12,809 bases of DNA from Thermoleophilia bacterium (GTDB taxonomy: Bacteria; Actinomycetota; Thermoleophilia; Miltoncostaeales; Miltoncostaeaceae): the NCBI GenBank assembly GCA_017882555.1, contig JADGPH010000030.1:1-12809 (forward strand), in the 5' to 3' direction. The position numbers and the translations under genes are program-made. Positions 6,235 to 12,809 of the stretch are shown piece after piece (position 1 is the stretch's first letter; the number at the start of each line of letters is the position of its first letter). The notes beneath the pieces are model-generated. The model was not told where the DNA came from, did not search any database, and saw only the letters and a program-made list of their open reading frames with translations.

Positions 6235-7251
6235 GTGGCCGATCCAGCACCCGATTCCCCACGGCGTCCGTTCAACATCCTCGTCAGCTCAGCGGGCCGA
6301 CGGGTCGTGCTCGCACGGCTGTTTCGTGCCGCGCTTGCTGAACTTGGCCTGGTCGGAGAGGTGTGCGCAGCGGACGCGAGCCCGCTATCTGCCGCATACA
6401 CCGAGGCCGATCGGCACTTCTTGGTGCCACGCTGCACCGACGCCGAGTTCATCCCGGAACTCCTCGAGCGTTGTGTCGAGCACGACATCCACCTGATCGT
6501 CCCAACGATCGACACAGAATTGCCCGTGTTCGCCGAAGCCCGCGACGCGTTCGCATCGATCGGGACGACAATTGCCGTCTCGGGTCCCACGACGGTGGGA
6601 ATCGCCCAAGACAAGCAACTGACCCATCGGTGGCTCGTGGGCGCCGAGTTGCCAACGGTGGCCCAATGGACCGCAGCCGAGGCTCCCGACGACCCGTCCG
6701 TGTATCCGCTGATCGCAAAGCCGCGACTCGGGAGTTCATCGATTGGAGTGCGCACGCTGACATCACCCACAGACCTCGCGCCGCTCCGCTCCCATGATTA
6801 CGTCGTCGAGCAGATCGCGCCCGGCCACGAGCACACGATCGACGTCTACGTCAACCGTTCCGGATCGCTCATTACCGCTGTTCCACGACGGCGTCTCGAG
6901 ACGCGTGGGGGCGAGGTCAGCAAGGGAATGACGATCGCGCATGAGGGGCTGATCGGGTTGGCGGCGCGCGTGGTGCGCTCGCTGGAGGATTGCTGCGGGA
7001 TGCTCAACTTCCAGTGCTTTGTCGACCCCGACACCGAACGACTGGCGATCATCGAACTCAACGCCCGCTTCGGGGGTGGATTCCCGTTGAGCGATGCGGC
7101 GGGGGCACACGTTCCCCGCTGGATGATCGAAGACCTCATCGGACTGCCCTCCAGCGCCGGCGCGGGAGGATTCCAGGATGGCCTAGTGATGCTGCGATTC
7201 GACGACGCGGTCTTCACCACGCGCGACGCACTCGGTCCAGGCGTCCTCTAG
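6235..7251 (+). CDS. ATP-grasp ligase-like protein (CarB/PylC-like)
   Basis: ATP-grasp enzymes activate a carboxylate as an acyl phosphate and join it to an amine or thiol. The 338-aa protein has the three parts of the family: an N-terminal pre-ATP-grasp fold with NILVSSAGRRV (residues 14-24) and IVPTIDTELP (88-97), then DK (126-127) and the nucleotide-binding KPRLGSSSIGV (162-172) and VEQ (191-193), and a catalytic part with RRLETRGGEVSKG (219-231), NFQCFVD (258-264) and the metal-binding IIELNARFGGGFPLS (272-286). It is cytoplasmic, with no signal or membrane segment. GTG at 6235 is chosen because the family motif begins 13 residues later and a -10-like TAGACT precedes it. The next gene follows without a gap. 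Relatives occur in surface-polysaccharide and natural-product loci; the substrates here are unknown. Confidence 0.88.
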   Translation: MADPAPDSPRRPFNILVSSAGRRVVLARLFRAALAELGLVGEVCAADASPLSAAYTEADRHFLVPRCTDAEFIPELLERCVEHDIHLIVPTIDTELPVFAEARDAFASIGTTIAVSGPTTVGIAQDKQLTHRWLVGAELPTVAQWTAAEAPDDPSVYPLIAKPRLGSSSIGVRTLTSPTDLAPLRSHDYVVEQIAPGHEHTIDVYVNRSGSLITAVPRRRLETRGGEVSKGMTIAHEGLIGLAARVVRSLEDCCGMLNFQCFVDPDTERLAIIELNARFGGGFPLSDAAGAHVPRWMIEDLIGLPSSAGAGGFQDGLVMLRFDDAVFTTRDALGPGVL

Positions 7252-7920
7252 ATGCTCACCGCGTGCGTCGTTGTCGACCTTGACGACACCCTGTTTCTGG
7301 AACGCGACTACGTGATCAGCGGCCTCGAAGCCGTCGGCGATTACGTCGCGGCAACACACGGATACCGTGGGTTCGGGCAAATCGCCAAGGGGCTGTTTGA
7401 CGAGGGCGTCCGGGGAACGACATTTGATCAGGCGCTCTCTCAGATGGGGATCACACCCACCGATGACCTCCTCACCGAACTCGTCGCCGCCTACCGGACC
7501 CACGCCCCGTCGATCACCTTGCTGCCTGACGCCGAACGCCTCCTTACGGGCATGAAGGGTCGGTACGTGGGCGTCGTCACCGACGGACCGATCGAGAGCC
7601 AACGCGCCAAGGCAATTGCCGTCGGCGCGCCGTCGTGGGCAGATCTGATCGTGTACACGGCCGAACTCGGCCCCGGCTTCGGCAAGCCGCACCCGCTGGG
7701 ATTCTCATTGCACGAGGTGCGGGCGGGACTCCCGGGGGATCAGTTCACCTACGTCGCCGACAACCCAACCAAAGATTTCGCGGGTCCCAAGGCGCGTGGT
7801 TGGACGACCATTCGTATCCGGCGACCGCTGTCGCTGCATGCGGCGCGCGCGAGCGGTGCTGACGTCGACTTCGAGTTCACCTCCCTCGATGAGGTCGTGC
7901 GCGCGGAGATCCATCCGTGA
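7252..7920 (+). CDS. HAD-superfamily hydrolase
   Basis: HAD hydrolases remove phosphate from small molecules through an aspartyl-phosphate intermediate. All four motifs are present in this 222-aa protein: D9-L-D11-D-T (motif I nucleophile and general acid), T110 in VVTDG (motif II), K145 in GFGKPHP (motif III) and YVADNPTKDF with D170 and D175 (motif IV). An alpha-helical cap lies between motifs I and II (about residues 20-90), placing it in subfamily I. The ATG directly follows the TAG stop of the ATP-grasp gene and has no separate ribosome site, so it is likely translationally coupled. The two proteins probably act on one pathway, for example dephosphorylating a precursor or a product of the ligase; this is an inference from gene order. 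Confidence 0.9.
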   Translation: MLTACVVVDLDDTLFLERDYVISGLEAVGDYVAATHGYRGFGQIAKGLFDEGVRGTTFDQALSQMGITPTDDLLTELVAAYRTHAPSITLLPDAERLLTGMKGRYVGVVTDGPIESQRAKAIAVGAPSWADLIVYTAELGPGFGKPHPLGFSLHEVRAGLPGDQFTYVADNPTKDFAGPKARGWTTIRIRRPLSLHAARASGADVDFEFTSLDEVVRAEIHP

Positions 7921-7932
7921 GATCTCCACCTG

Positions 7933-7964
7933 ACAACGGGGGCCCCGATTGGGGCCCCCGTTGT
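7933..7964. terminator. 14-bp-stem terminator between convergent genes
   Basis: The perfect arms 7933-7946 and 7951-7964 enclose a GATT loop and are very GC-rich. The hairpin starts 13 nt after the HAD stop and lies about 60 nt past the nrdJ stop on the other strand, so it can serve both. No long T-run follows on either strand. Confidence 0.8.
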
Positions 7965-8026
7965 ATGCGCGATTTGTTCGTCCCACCCCGCAGGCCAGAT
8001 CGGCCCGTGATCGGTCATACCTCGTG

Positions 8027-10813
8027 CTAAGAGCAGCCCGAGGTGCTCCCGCAGTTCTCGCACTTGTAGCAGGTGCCTGAGCGGATCATCGTCCAGCCAC
8101 AACTCCCGCAAATCACGCCGTCGTCCTGACGGAAGGTGTACTTGCCACCCCGTGTCGGCGGCAACGCCAAGGCCGTCTGACCGTGTCCCCCTGATGAGGG
8201 CACCGGAAGCTCGATCACCTGGGCCCCTCCGTGCTCGGCACCCAGCCCATCAAGTTCGGCCCGTGCCTCATCGCGCATGTCCTGCGTGATGATCCCGACA
8301 TCACGCTGTTCCTCTTCGGTGAGGAACTGCGAGGACAACCACCGCACGACGTAGTCCACGATCGACTTCGCCATCGGGATCTCGGGGTTCGCCGTGAAGC
8401 CCGACGGATCGAATCGCATGTGACTGAGCTTGTCGGCCATGATCTCCAGGGGCACACCGTGCTGCAGCGCGATGGACATGCAGATCGCCAGGGAGTCCAT
8501 CAAACCCGACACGGTCGAGCCCTGCTTGGCCATCTTCATAAAGACCTCACCCGGGCTGCCATCTTCGTACTTGCCCACGGTGATGTAACCGTCGTGGCCG
8601 GCAATGGAGAAATGGTGGGTGGTGGCTTCGCGCGTATCGGGGAGTCGACGTCGTGTCGGGTGCGCGGTCACCACGCCCTGAGACGTCTCGGACTTTCCCG
8701 TCGACAGCGGCTGCGTGCGCTTGGAGCCGTCACGGTAGATCGCCAGCGCCTTGACCCCGCTCTTCCACGCGAGGATGTAGGCGCTCATGATCTCTTCGGG
8801 AGTCGCCTCGTGCGGCATGTTGACCGTCTTTGAGATCGCGCCCGAGATGAACGGCTGCACCGCACCCATCATGAGGATATGGCCGCGGTAGTGGATCGAA
8901 CGCGTGCCGTTGATCGGCGTAAACGCGCAGTCAAAGACGGCCAAGTGCTCGTCCTTGAGGCCGGGTGCGCCCTCGATGGTCTCATGCTCATCGATGAACG
9001 CAACGATTGCGTCGACCTGGTCATCGCGGTAGCCGAGTTTGGTCAGCGCGGACGGCACCGTCGTGTTGACGATCTTCATCACGCCACCGCCGACCAGCTT
9101 CTTGTACTTGACCAGCGCGATGTCGGGCTCCACACCCGTCGTGTCGCAGTCCATCATGAAGCCGATCGTGCCTGTCGGCGCCAGCACGGAGGCCTGTGCG
9201 TTCCGAAAGCCGTGCACCGCGCCGCGATCCGCGGCAGTAGCCCACGCCTCGCGCGCCGCGTCCAGCAGCTTGTCGTCGCGGACCAGCTTGGGATTGACGT
9301 CCTCGACGGCGCGCTGGTGCATGCGGATGACGCCCTGCATCGGAGCGGCGTTCTCGGCATAACCGGCGAACGGACCCATCCGCTCGGCCAGACGCGTCGA
9401 CTGCTCATAGGCGCGGCCCGTCATCAGGGCCGTGATTGCGGCCCCGTACGAACGACCGCCCTCGGAATCATAAGGCAGGCCCCGGCTCATGATCAGGGCA
9501 CCGAGGTTGGCGTAGCCCAGACCCAACTGGCGGAAGTTGCGCGCGTTGCGCGCAATCTCCTCGGTGGGGTATCCGGACCGCGCCACGATGATGTCCATCG
9601 CGCTAATCGTGACGTCGACGGCCTGGCGGAAGTCGTCCACCAAGAACACTCCTTGGTCATCGACGAACTTCATGAGGTTCAGCGATGCGAGATTGCAGGC
9701 GGAGTCGTCGATGTGCATGTACTCCGAACACGGATTCGACGCGTTGATTCGACCGGTATTCGGGCAGGTGTGCCAGCGGTTGATCGTCGTGTCGTACTGC
9801 ATGCCCGGGTCACCACACAGCCACGTCGCCTCGGCAAGCTCACGCAGCAGGTCGCGGGCCTTTAAGGTCTCGAGCGTCTCACCGGTCGTCACGGCGCGCA
9901 GATGCCAGTCGCCGTTGGCTTCGGAGGCAAACATGAACTCGTCGGTCACACGCACGGAGTTGTTGGCGTTCTGAAACTGGATCGACTGCCACGCCTCTCC
10001 GTTCATGCCCATGTCGTAGCCCATCTCACCGAGCGCCCAGGCCTTCTTTTCCTCTCCGGCCTTGCAGTTGACGAACTCGTGGATGTCGGGGTGGTCGCAG
10101 TTGAGCACGACCATCTTCGCGGCGCGGCGCGTCGTGCCACCGCTCTTGATCGCACCGGCACATGCATCAGCACCACGCATGAACGAAATCGGCCCGGAGG
10201 CGGTGCCGCCGCCCGACAACAGCTCCTTGCTGGAACGCACGCTCGAAAGGTTCAGGCCCGATCCCGAACCGCCCTTGAAGATCATGCCTTCCTTGCTGAT
10301 CCACGAGAGGATCGACTCCATCTCGTCCTTGACCGATAGGATGAAACACGCCGAGCACTGGGGATTCTCGCGCGTCCCGACGTTGAACCACACCGGCGAG
10401 TTGAATGCCATCTTCTGATGCACCAACAGGTGCATGAGTTCGGCTTCGAAATTGTCCGCCTCGGCGGCGTCCGCAAAGTAGCCCTCATCCTCGCCCCAAC
10501 TGCGCAGGGTCAGCACAACGCGGTTGATGATCTGGCGAACGCTCTTCTCGCGCTCGGGAGACCCCATCGCACCGCGGAAGTACTTTGATGCCACAACGTT
10601 GGTGGCGAGCTGGCTCCACGCCTTCGGGACGTCGATGTCGTCCTGATCGAAGAAGCTCCGGCCGCCTTCACCGGTGATGGATGCGCTCCGGTGCTCCCAG
10701 GTCACCTCGTCGTACGGGTGTACACCCGGGGTCGTGAAGTAGCGCCTGATGCCGAGTCGCGGACCCTGCGGTCGCTCGGCGGCGGCACGTTGGCCAAGCG
10801 CCTCAGTCGCCAT
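8027..10813 (-). CDS. nrdJ: adenosylcobalamin-dependent (class II) ribonucleotide reductase
   Basis: NrdJ reduces ribonucleotides to deoxyribonucleotides using a thiyl radical made with coenzyme B12, without oxygen or a metallocofactor subunit. The 928-aa protein shows N360-P-C362-S-E364 (radical cysteine C362 with its Asn and Glu partners), the redox pair C156 (SACFILS) and C373 (CNLASLNL), and an APTGTIGFMMDCDTTGVEP barrel segment. A TSCPD-type region with RRRLPDTREATTHHFSIAGH follows, and a C-terminal zinc ribbon C902-x2-C905-x9-C915-x2-C918 plus C921 and C927 for re-reduction by thioredoxin. The N-terminus lacks an ATP-cone, so overall dATP inhibition by that domain is not expected. ATG at 10813 has GGAGG 6 nt upstream. 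It overlaps nrdR by 11 nt, making one operon. The length matches actinobacterial NrdJ. Confidence 0.98.
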   Translation of the reverse strand: MATEALGQRAAAERPQGPRLGIRRYFTTPGVHPYDEVTWEHRSASITGEGGRSFFDQDDIDVPKAWSQLATNVVASKYFRGAMGSPEREKSVRQIINRVVLTLRSWGEDEGYFADAAEADNFEAELMHLLVHQKMAFNSPVWFNVGTRENPQCSACFILSVKDEMESILSWISKEGMIFKGGSGSGLNLSSVRSSKELLSGGGTASGPISFMRGADACAGAIKSGGTTRRAAKMVVLNCDHPDIHEFVNCKAGEEKKAWALGEMGYDMGMNGEAWQSIQFQNANNSVRVTDEFMFASEANGDWHLRAVTTGETLETLKARDLLRELAEATWLCGDPGMQYDTTINRWHTCPNTGRINASNPCSEYMHIDDSACNLASLNLMKFVDDQGVFLVDDFRQAVDVTISAMDIIVARSGYPTEEIARNARNFRQLGLGYANLGALIMSRGLPYDSEGGRSYGAAITALMTGRAYEQSTRLAERMGPFAGYAENAAPMQGVIRMHQRAVEDVNPKLVRDDKLLDAAREAWATAADRGAVHGFRNAQASVLAPTGTIGFMMDCDTTGVEPDIALVKYKKLVGGGVMKIVNTTVPSALTKLGYRDDQVDAIVAFIDEHETIEGAPGLKDEHLAVFDCAFTPINGTRSIHYRGHILMMGAVQPFISGAISKTVNMPHEATPEEIMSAYILAWKSGVKALAIYRDGSKRTQPLSTGKSETSQGVVTAHPTRRRLPDTREATTHHFSIAGHDGYITVGKYEDGSPGEVFMKMAKQGSTVSGLMDSLAICMSIALQHGVPLEIMADKLSHMRFDPSGFTANPEIPMAKSIVDYVVRWLSSQFLTEEEQRDVGIITQDMRDEARAELDGLGAEHGGAQVIELPVPSSGGHGQTALALPPTRGGKYTFRQDDGVICGSCGWTMIRSGTCYKCENCGSTSGCS

Positions 10814-11447
10814 CCGGAACCTCCAATGTCGTCGATGGTGTGTGTGTCGTCACAGCTTTGATCGTGCCGTCGCGGGCAATCGCGTCGCGCCCGCCACGCA
10901 GCGCACGCAAGCGAACGCGGCTGCCGCTGCGGTTGGTCGGATCGACCGTTCCAAAAAGGTGTTCGTCCAACGTGACCTGACCTCGCGCCAGCAGCGGCTC
11001 ACGTTCCAGCCGAGCAAGCTCTTCTTCGAACTCCTCAACATCCGCAAACTGCCTGTACACCGATGCGAACCGCACGTAGGCAACCTGGTCGACCTCCTTG
11101 AGCCGTCGGAGGGCCAACTCGCCGATGAGCGACGCGCGGACCTCCTGGCGCAAACGATTGCGCAGTTCGGCCTCGATATCGCGCACCGCCACCTCCAGCA
11201 ACCCGGTGGGCACCGGACGCTTGTGACAGGCCCGCTGCAAACCGGCCAGCAGCTTGGCGCGATCAAACAACTCCCGCTCGCCGGAACTCTTGATCACGAC
11301 CACGGGCATCTCTTCTACGCGCTCGTAGGTGGTGAACCGCCGCCCGCACGCTTGGCATTCCCGACGGCGTCGAATCGCGTCTTTGCTGTCAGGAACGCGC
11401 GACTCCACGACGCGGTGATCAGGGTGCTCGCAAAATGGACAGATCAT
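10803..11447 (-). CDS. nrdR: transcriptional repressor NrdR with extended C-terminus
   Basis: NrdR senses ATP/dATP through an ATP-cone and represses ribonucleotide reductase genes by binding tandem NrdR boxes. The protein has the canonical start MICPFC, a zinc ribbon (C3-x2-C6 and C31-x2-C34) with RRRRECQACGRRFTTYER, and an ATP-cone from about residue 48 to 140 ending in RFASVYRQFADVEEFEEEL. The open frame extends 13 codons further upstream, but the invariant MICPFC marks the ATG at 11447 as the start. Family members are usually 150-170 aa; this one is 214, with about 65 extra residues after the ATP-cone that are not a domain I recognise. The end overlaps the nrdJ start by 11 nt. A TATAGT -10 element lies 9 nt upstream, so the mRNA may be nearly leaderless, and two NrdR boxes lie in the promoter, indicating autoregulation. 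Confidence 0.97.
   Translation of the reverse strand: MICPFCEHPDHRVVESRVPDSKDAIRRRRECQACGRRFTTYERVEEMPVVVIKSSGERELFDRAKLLAGLQRACHKRPVPTGLLEVAVRDIEAELRNRLRQEVRASLIGELALRRLKEVDQVAYVRFASVYRQFADVEEFEEELARLEREPLLARGQVTLDEHLFGTVDPTNRSGSRVRLRALRGGRDAIARDGTIKAVTTHTPSTTLEVPDGD
10820..10824 (-). promoter_or_regulatory. ribosome binding site of nrdJ
   Basis: GGAGG on the minus strand, 6 nt before the nrdJ ATG and inside the nrdR coding region. It is a strong site, allowing nrdJ to be translated from the joint mRNA well above nrdR, whose start has no clear site. Confidence 0.8.
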
Positions 11448-11454
11448 GGTCTCG

Positions 11455-11470
11455 AAACTATATGTGGGGT
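11455..11470 (-). promoter_or_regulatory. NrdR box (proximal), overlapping the -10
   Basis: AAACTATATGTGGGGT on the plus strand matches 12 of 16 positions of the known NrdR-box consensus acaCwAtATaTwGtgt. It covers the TATAGT -10 element of nrdR, so binding would block RNA polymerase. Confidence 0.75.
11457..11462 (-). promoter_or_regulatory. -10 element of the nrdR-nrdJ operon
   Basis: TATAGT on the minus strand matches TATAAT at five of six positions and ends 9 nt before the nrdR ATG. The -35 region (about 11480-11486) is weak. The short spacing suggests an mRNA with almost no leader. Confidence 0.6.
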
Positions 11471-11486
11471 GTCGACGACTCTGCAC

Positions 11487-11502
11487 ACGCTACATTCAGT
11501 GT
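11487..11502 (-). promoter_or_regulatory. NrdR box (distal)
   Basis: ACGCTACATTCAGTGT on the plus strand matches 12 of 16 positions of the NrdR-box consensus. It starts 32 bp from the proximal box, about three helical turns, the spacing known for functional NrdR box pairs. Confidence 0.72.
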
Positions 11503-11530
11503 AGTGGGGGTTGATCCTTCCACGAAACGG

Positions 11531-11572
11531 ACCCGTGTTTCCACCCCTCACCCACGGGGTGCCCACACGGGT
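11531..11572. terminator. two-part hairpin between lepB and nrdR
   Basis: ACCCGTGT (11531-11538) pairs with ACACGGGT (11565-11572), and inside it CACCCC (11542-11547) pairs with GGGGTG (11556-11561). On the plus strand TTTT ends the structure (11572-11575), but no plus-strand gene leads into it. For lepB readthrough on the minus strand it would be a second, U-less hairpin. Function is uncertain. Confidence 0.4.
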
Positions 11573-11605
11573 TTTCGCAATGTGCACGCAAGACGTGTCG
11601 GGCCG

Positions 11606-11639
11606 GCGAGGTGGCCCGCCGCAATGCGACGGTCCTCGC
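11606..11639 (-). terminator. putative lepB terminator hairpin
   Basis: About 30 nt after the lepB stop on the minus strand, GCGAGG (11639-11634) pairs with CCTCGC (11611-11606). Inside, CCGTCGC and GCGGCGG form seven pairs (one G-T) around an ATT loop. There is no U-tract. Confidence 0.5.
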
Positions 11640-11670
11640 AGCCATCGCACCGCGGGCCCCGCATGCGCGG

Positions 11671-12228
11671 CTAGTTCAGGAAGCGAATCCGGCTAAACGG
11701 CCAGTAGATGATCTCGGCCTGGCCAATCACGTTGCTCTGCGGCACGAAGGGGTCCACCGCCGGGTTGGGCGGGTTGCTCCTCCACTGATGTGAGTCGCAT
11801 GACCCGGGTCGGTTGTCACCGAACACCAACAAATCGCCCTTCGGAACCACGGGGAAGGTCATGTTGTACTCAGGCGTCAATGCACTGGCGACCACAAAGG
11901 GTTTGCCGTTGACTCGCGTCACGCCATTGTTGACGGTGACCACATCGCCGGGGATGCCGATCACGCGCTTGACAAAGGGGACACCCCGCGCCGGCGCGCA
12001 GGTCTCGACCGCCGACTGCGGTGGCGAGAACACGATGATGTCACCACGGTTGATCGCCCGGAAGTGGTAGATCAGCCGATTGGCGATCACCCGGTCGTTC
12101 GGCTGGATCGTCGGCACCATGGAATCGGTTGGAATCTCGTATGGCTTCGCGGCCACCGCCTGGATGACGAATGCCAGCGCAATCGCGACCATGACCGGCA
12201 ACAGCAGATCGCGAACGAACCAGCGCAC
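11671..12228 (-). CDS. lepB: signal peptidase I
   Basis: LepB cuts signal peptides from secreted proteins at the outer face of the cytoplasmic membrane using a Ser-Lys dyad. The 185-aa protein has one N-terminal membrane segment (residues about 8-27), the nucleophile S36 in IPTDSMVPTIQPND, the general base K87 in PFVKRVIGIPGD, and the family box GDNRPGSCDSH (137-147), where the last residue is His in place of the usual Arg. The length fits short Gram-positive-type enzymes. GTG at 12228 is chosen: an in-frame TAA lies directly before it and AGGA lies 5 nt upstream. It follows the mannosyltransferase-like gene at a 288-base distance on the same strand, so it probably has its own promoter. Confidence 0.95.
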   Translation of the reverse strand: MRWFVRDLLLPVMVAIALAFVIQAVAAKPYEIPTDSMVPTIQPNDRVIANRLIYHFRAINRGDIIVFSPPQSAVETCAPARGVPFVKRVIGIPGDVVTVNNGVTRVNGKPFVVASALTPEYNMTFPVVPKGDLLVFGDNRPGSCDSHQWRSNPPNPAVDPFVPQSNVIGQAEIIYWPFSRIRFLN

Positions 12229-12241
12229 TTAGGTCCTGCCT

Positions 12242-12265
12242 TTGTGCGCGCGGGGCGCGGCACAA
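12242..12265 (-). repeat. GC-rich hairpin in the lepB leader
   Basis: TTGTGC (12242-12247) and GCACAA (12260-12265) are reverse complements, and GCGC pairs with GCGC inside with one bulged base. It lies 13 nt before the lepB GTG, next to the ribosome site, so it could affect lepB translation or mark an mRNA 5' end. Confidence 0.35.
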
Positions 12266-12461
12266 CGCCGGAGCCCACGCGACCGGGGTGCCGGGCCAGC
12301 GCCATCCGTCTCCAGAAGAATCATGGCGAGACGCACGGCGGCGGCGAATTCAAACAGGATGACCACCCGTCGGGGTTGTGGCTGCCCGGGAGATCCCCCA
12401 GCAGCGAGCCGGATGCTATCCCCGACATGCGGCCCTCACAACCGGATCGGGTGCACGGTAC

Positions 12462-12494
12462 ACCTGCCAGGTTGCATCGATCGTCCGGGCAGGT
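12462..12494 (-). terminator. weak hairpin after the mannosyltransferase-like gene
   Basis: ACCTGCC (12462-12468) and GGCAGGT (12488-12494) can pair across a 19-nt loop, starting 22 nt after the gene's stop. The long loop and lack of a U-tract make this a weak terminator call. Confidence 0.3.
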
Positions 12495-12516
12495 CGCCGA
12501 GCGCGGCGGTACAAGA

Positions 12517-12809
12517 TCACGACGCGGCGGAGGACGTTCCCGCGTGCGCATCGCGCAGCCGACGACGCAACCGCGGCACCAAGGTCGCCGCCTCCACGAC
12601 GATCGCACCACTCATCTTCGATTGACCGAATTCGCGATCCGTGAAGATGATTGGGACCTCGCGCACCCGAAATCCCAACAAGAGGGCCCGGTAGGTCATC
12701 TCGATCTGGAAGCCATAGCCCGCCGCGGTGACCTGGTCGAGTGGGATCGCCTCCAACACCGAACGACGGAAGCACTTGAAGCCGCCGGTCAGATCGTTGA
12801 TGGGGACCC
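12517..12809 (-). CDS. polyprenyl-phosphate mannosyltransferase-like GT2 (C-terminal part only)
   Basis: Proteins of this kind (dolichol-phosphate mannose synthase, mycobacterial Ppm1) transfer mannose from GDP-mannose to a polyprenyl phosphate, giving the donor for lipoglycans and protein mannosylation. Only the last 96 or so residues are in the window, and the frame is open through base 12809. They show the family's C-terminal pattern: INDLTGGFKCFRR, then GYGFQIEMTYRA, then VPIIFTDREFGQSKMS, followed by a short Arg-rich tail (LRRRLRD) and no membrane segment. The N-terminal nucleotide-binding and DxD parts are outside the window, so donor specificity cannot be judged; another GT2 lipid-linked sugar synthase is possible. 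Confidence 0.88.
   Translation of the reverse strand, partial: VPINDLTGGFKCFRRSVLEAIPLDQVTAAGYGFQIEMTYRALLLGFRVREVPIIFTDREFGQSKMSGAIVVEAATLVPRLRRRLRDAHAGTSSAAS

Larger units (their letters stand above)
12229..12516. other. intergenic region upstream of lepB, 288 bases
   Basis: No credible gene is seen on either strand; the open frames here are short and biased to Arg, Ser and Pro. It holds two hairpins (12242-12265 and 12462-12494) and the AGGA ribosome site of lepB (12234-12237). No clear promoter was recognised, though lepB probably needs one here. Confidence 0.55.

Noticed and set aside
8879..9865. A 328-codon open frame on the plus strand
   Set aside because: It is antisense to the catalytic core of nrdJ and shows no domain; its Val/Arg/His bias is what complementary codons of nrdJ would give.
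11448..11670. Cobalamin riboswitch upstream of nrdR-nrdJ
   Set aside because: The reductase uses B12, so I looked for a B12 box, but found no match, and the -10 element so close to the nrdR ATG leaves no room for a leader RNA.
11435..11674. A 79-codon plus-strand open frame over the nrdR promoter
   Set aside because: It overlaps the start of nrdR, both NrdR boxes and two hairpins, and its translation has no protein-like features.
12242..12625. A 127-codon plus-strand open frame
   Set aside because: It covers the gap and the end of the mannosyltransferase-like gene in antisense, and its product is Arg/Pro/Ser-rich with no family resemblance.
1..12809. CRISPR arrays, tRNA genes, insertion sequences
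   Set aside because: No regularly spaced direct repeats, no tRNA-like cloverleaf and no transposase or terminal repeats were found on reading both strands by eye.

Overview
The window is about 12.8 kb of GC-rich bacterial chromosome with tight gene packing, and it looks like an ordinary housekeeping and envelope region. Several traits point to an actinobacterium: an nrdR-nrdJ (B12-dependent ribonucleotide reductase) operon, GTG start codons, and TAnnnT -10 elements lying 7 to 9 nt before start codons that lack a Shine-Dalgarno sequence, as expected of leaderless mRNAs. GC-rich terminator hairpins without U-tracts fit the same group. The exact class is a guess (possibly Acidimicrobiia). No mobile element, CRISPR array, tRNA or rRNA was seen.

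Left part, plus strand (1-3566): the 3' portion of ilvD (branched-chain amino acid synthesis), then an MGDG-synthase-like glycosyltransferase with a likely leaderless start, then a NodB-type polysaccharide deacetylase. The last two probably form an envelope glycolipid/glycan operon. They converge on a minus-strand group across a very short gap holding one compact hairpin.

Middle, minus strand (3587-5950, transcribed right to left): a Bax inhibitor-1/YccA-type membrane protein with a recognisable promoter, a strong 17-bp inverted repeat just after it, then a CcdA-like thiol-redox membrane protein and lgt (lipoprotein maturation), which abut exactly. A 284-base gap separates this group from a divergent plus-strand pair (6235-7920): a carboxylate-amine-ligase-like ATP-grasp protein followed with no gap by a HAD hydrolase. 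The pair has its own putative leaderless promoter and a 14-bp-stem terminator, so it is a self-contained two-gene cassette. Its substrate is unknown and it is the least explained coding unit here.

Right part, minus strand (8027-12809): a partial polyprenyl-phosphate mannosyltransferase-like GT2 protein (cut by the window end), lepB (signal peptidase I), then nrdR and nrdJ. The nrdR/nrdJ genes overlap by 11 nt. Upstream of nrdR are two NrdR-box-like sites whose starts are 32 bp apart, one of them covering the -10 element, which supports autoregulation. Several genes (GT, deacetylase, lgt, ccdA, lepB, the mannosyltransferase) act at the membrane or in envelope biogenesis. No clearly new system was found; the best candidates for a second look are the ATP-grasp/HAD cassette, the NrdR with a long C-terminal tail and its operator pair, and the 5951-6234 gap, which holds a coding-like frame without a normal start.
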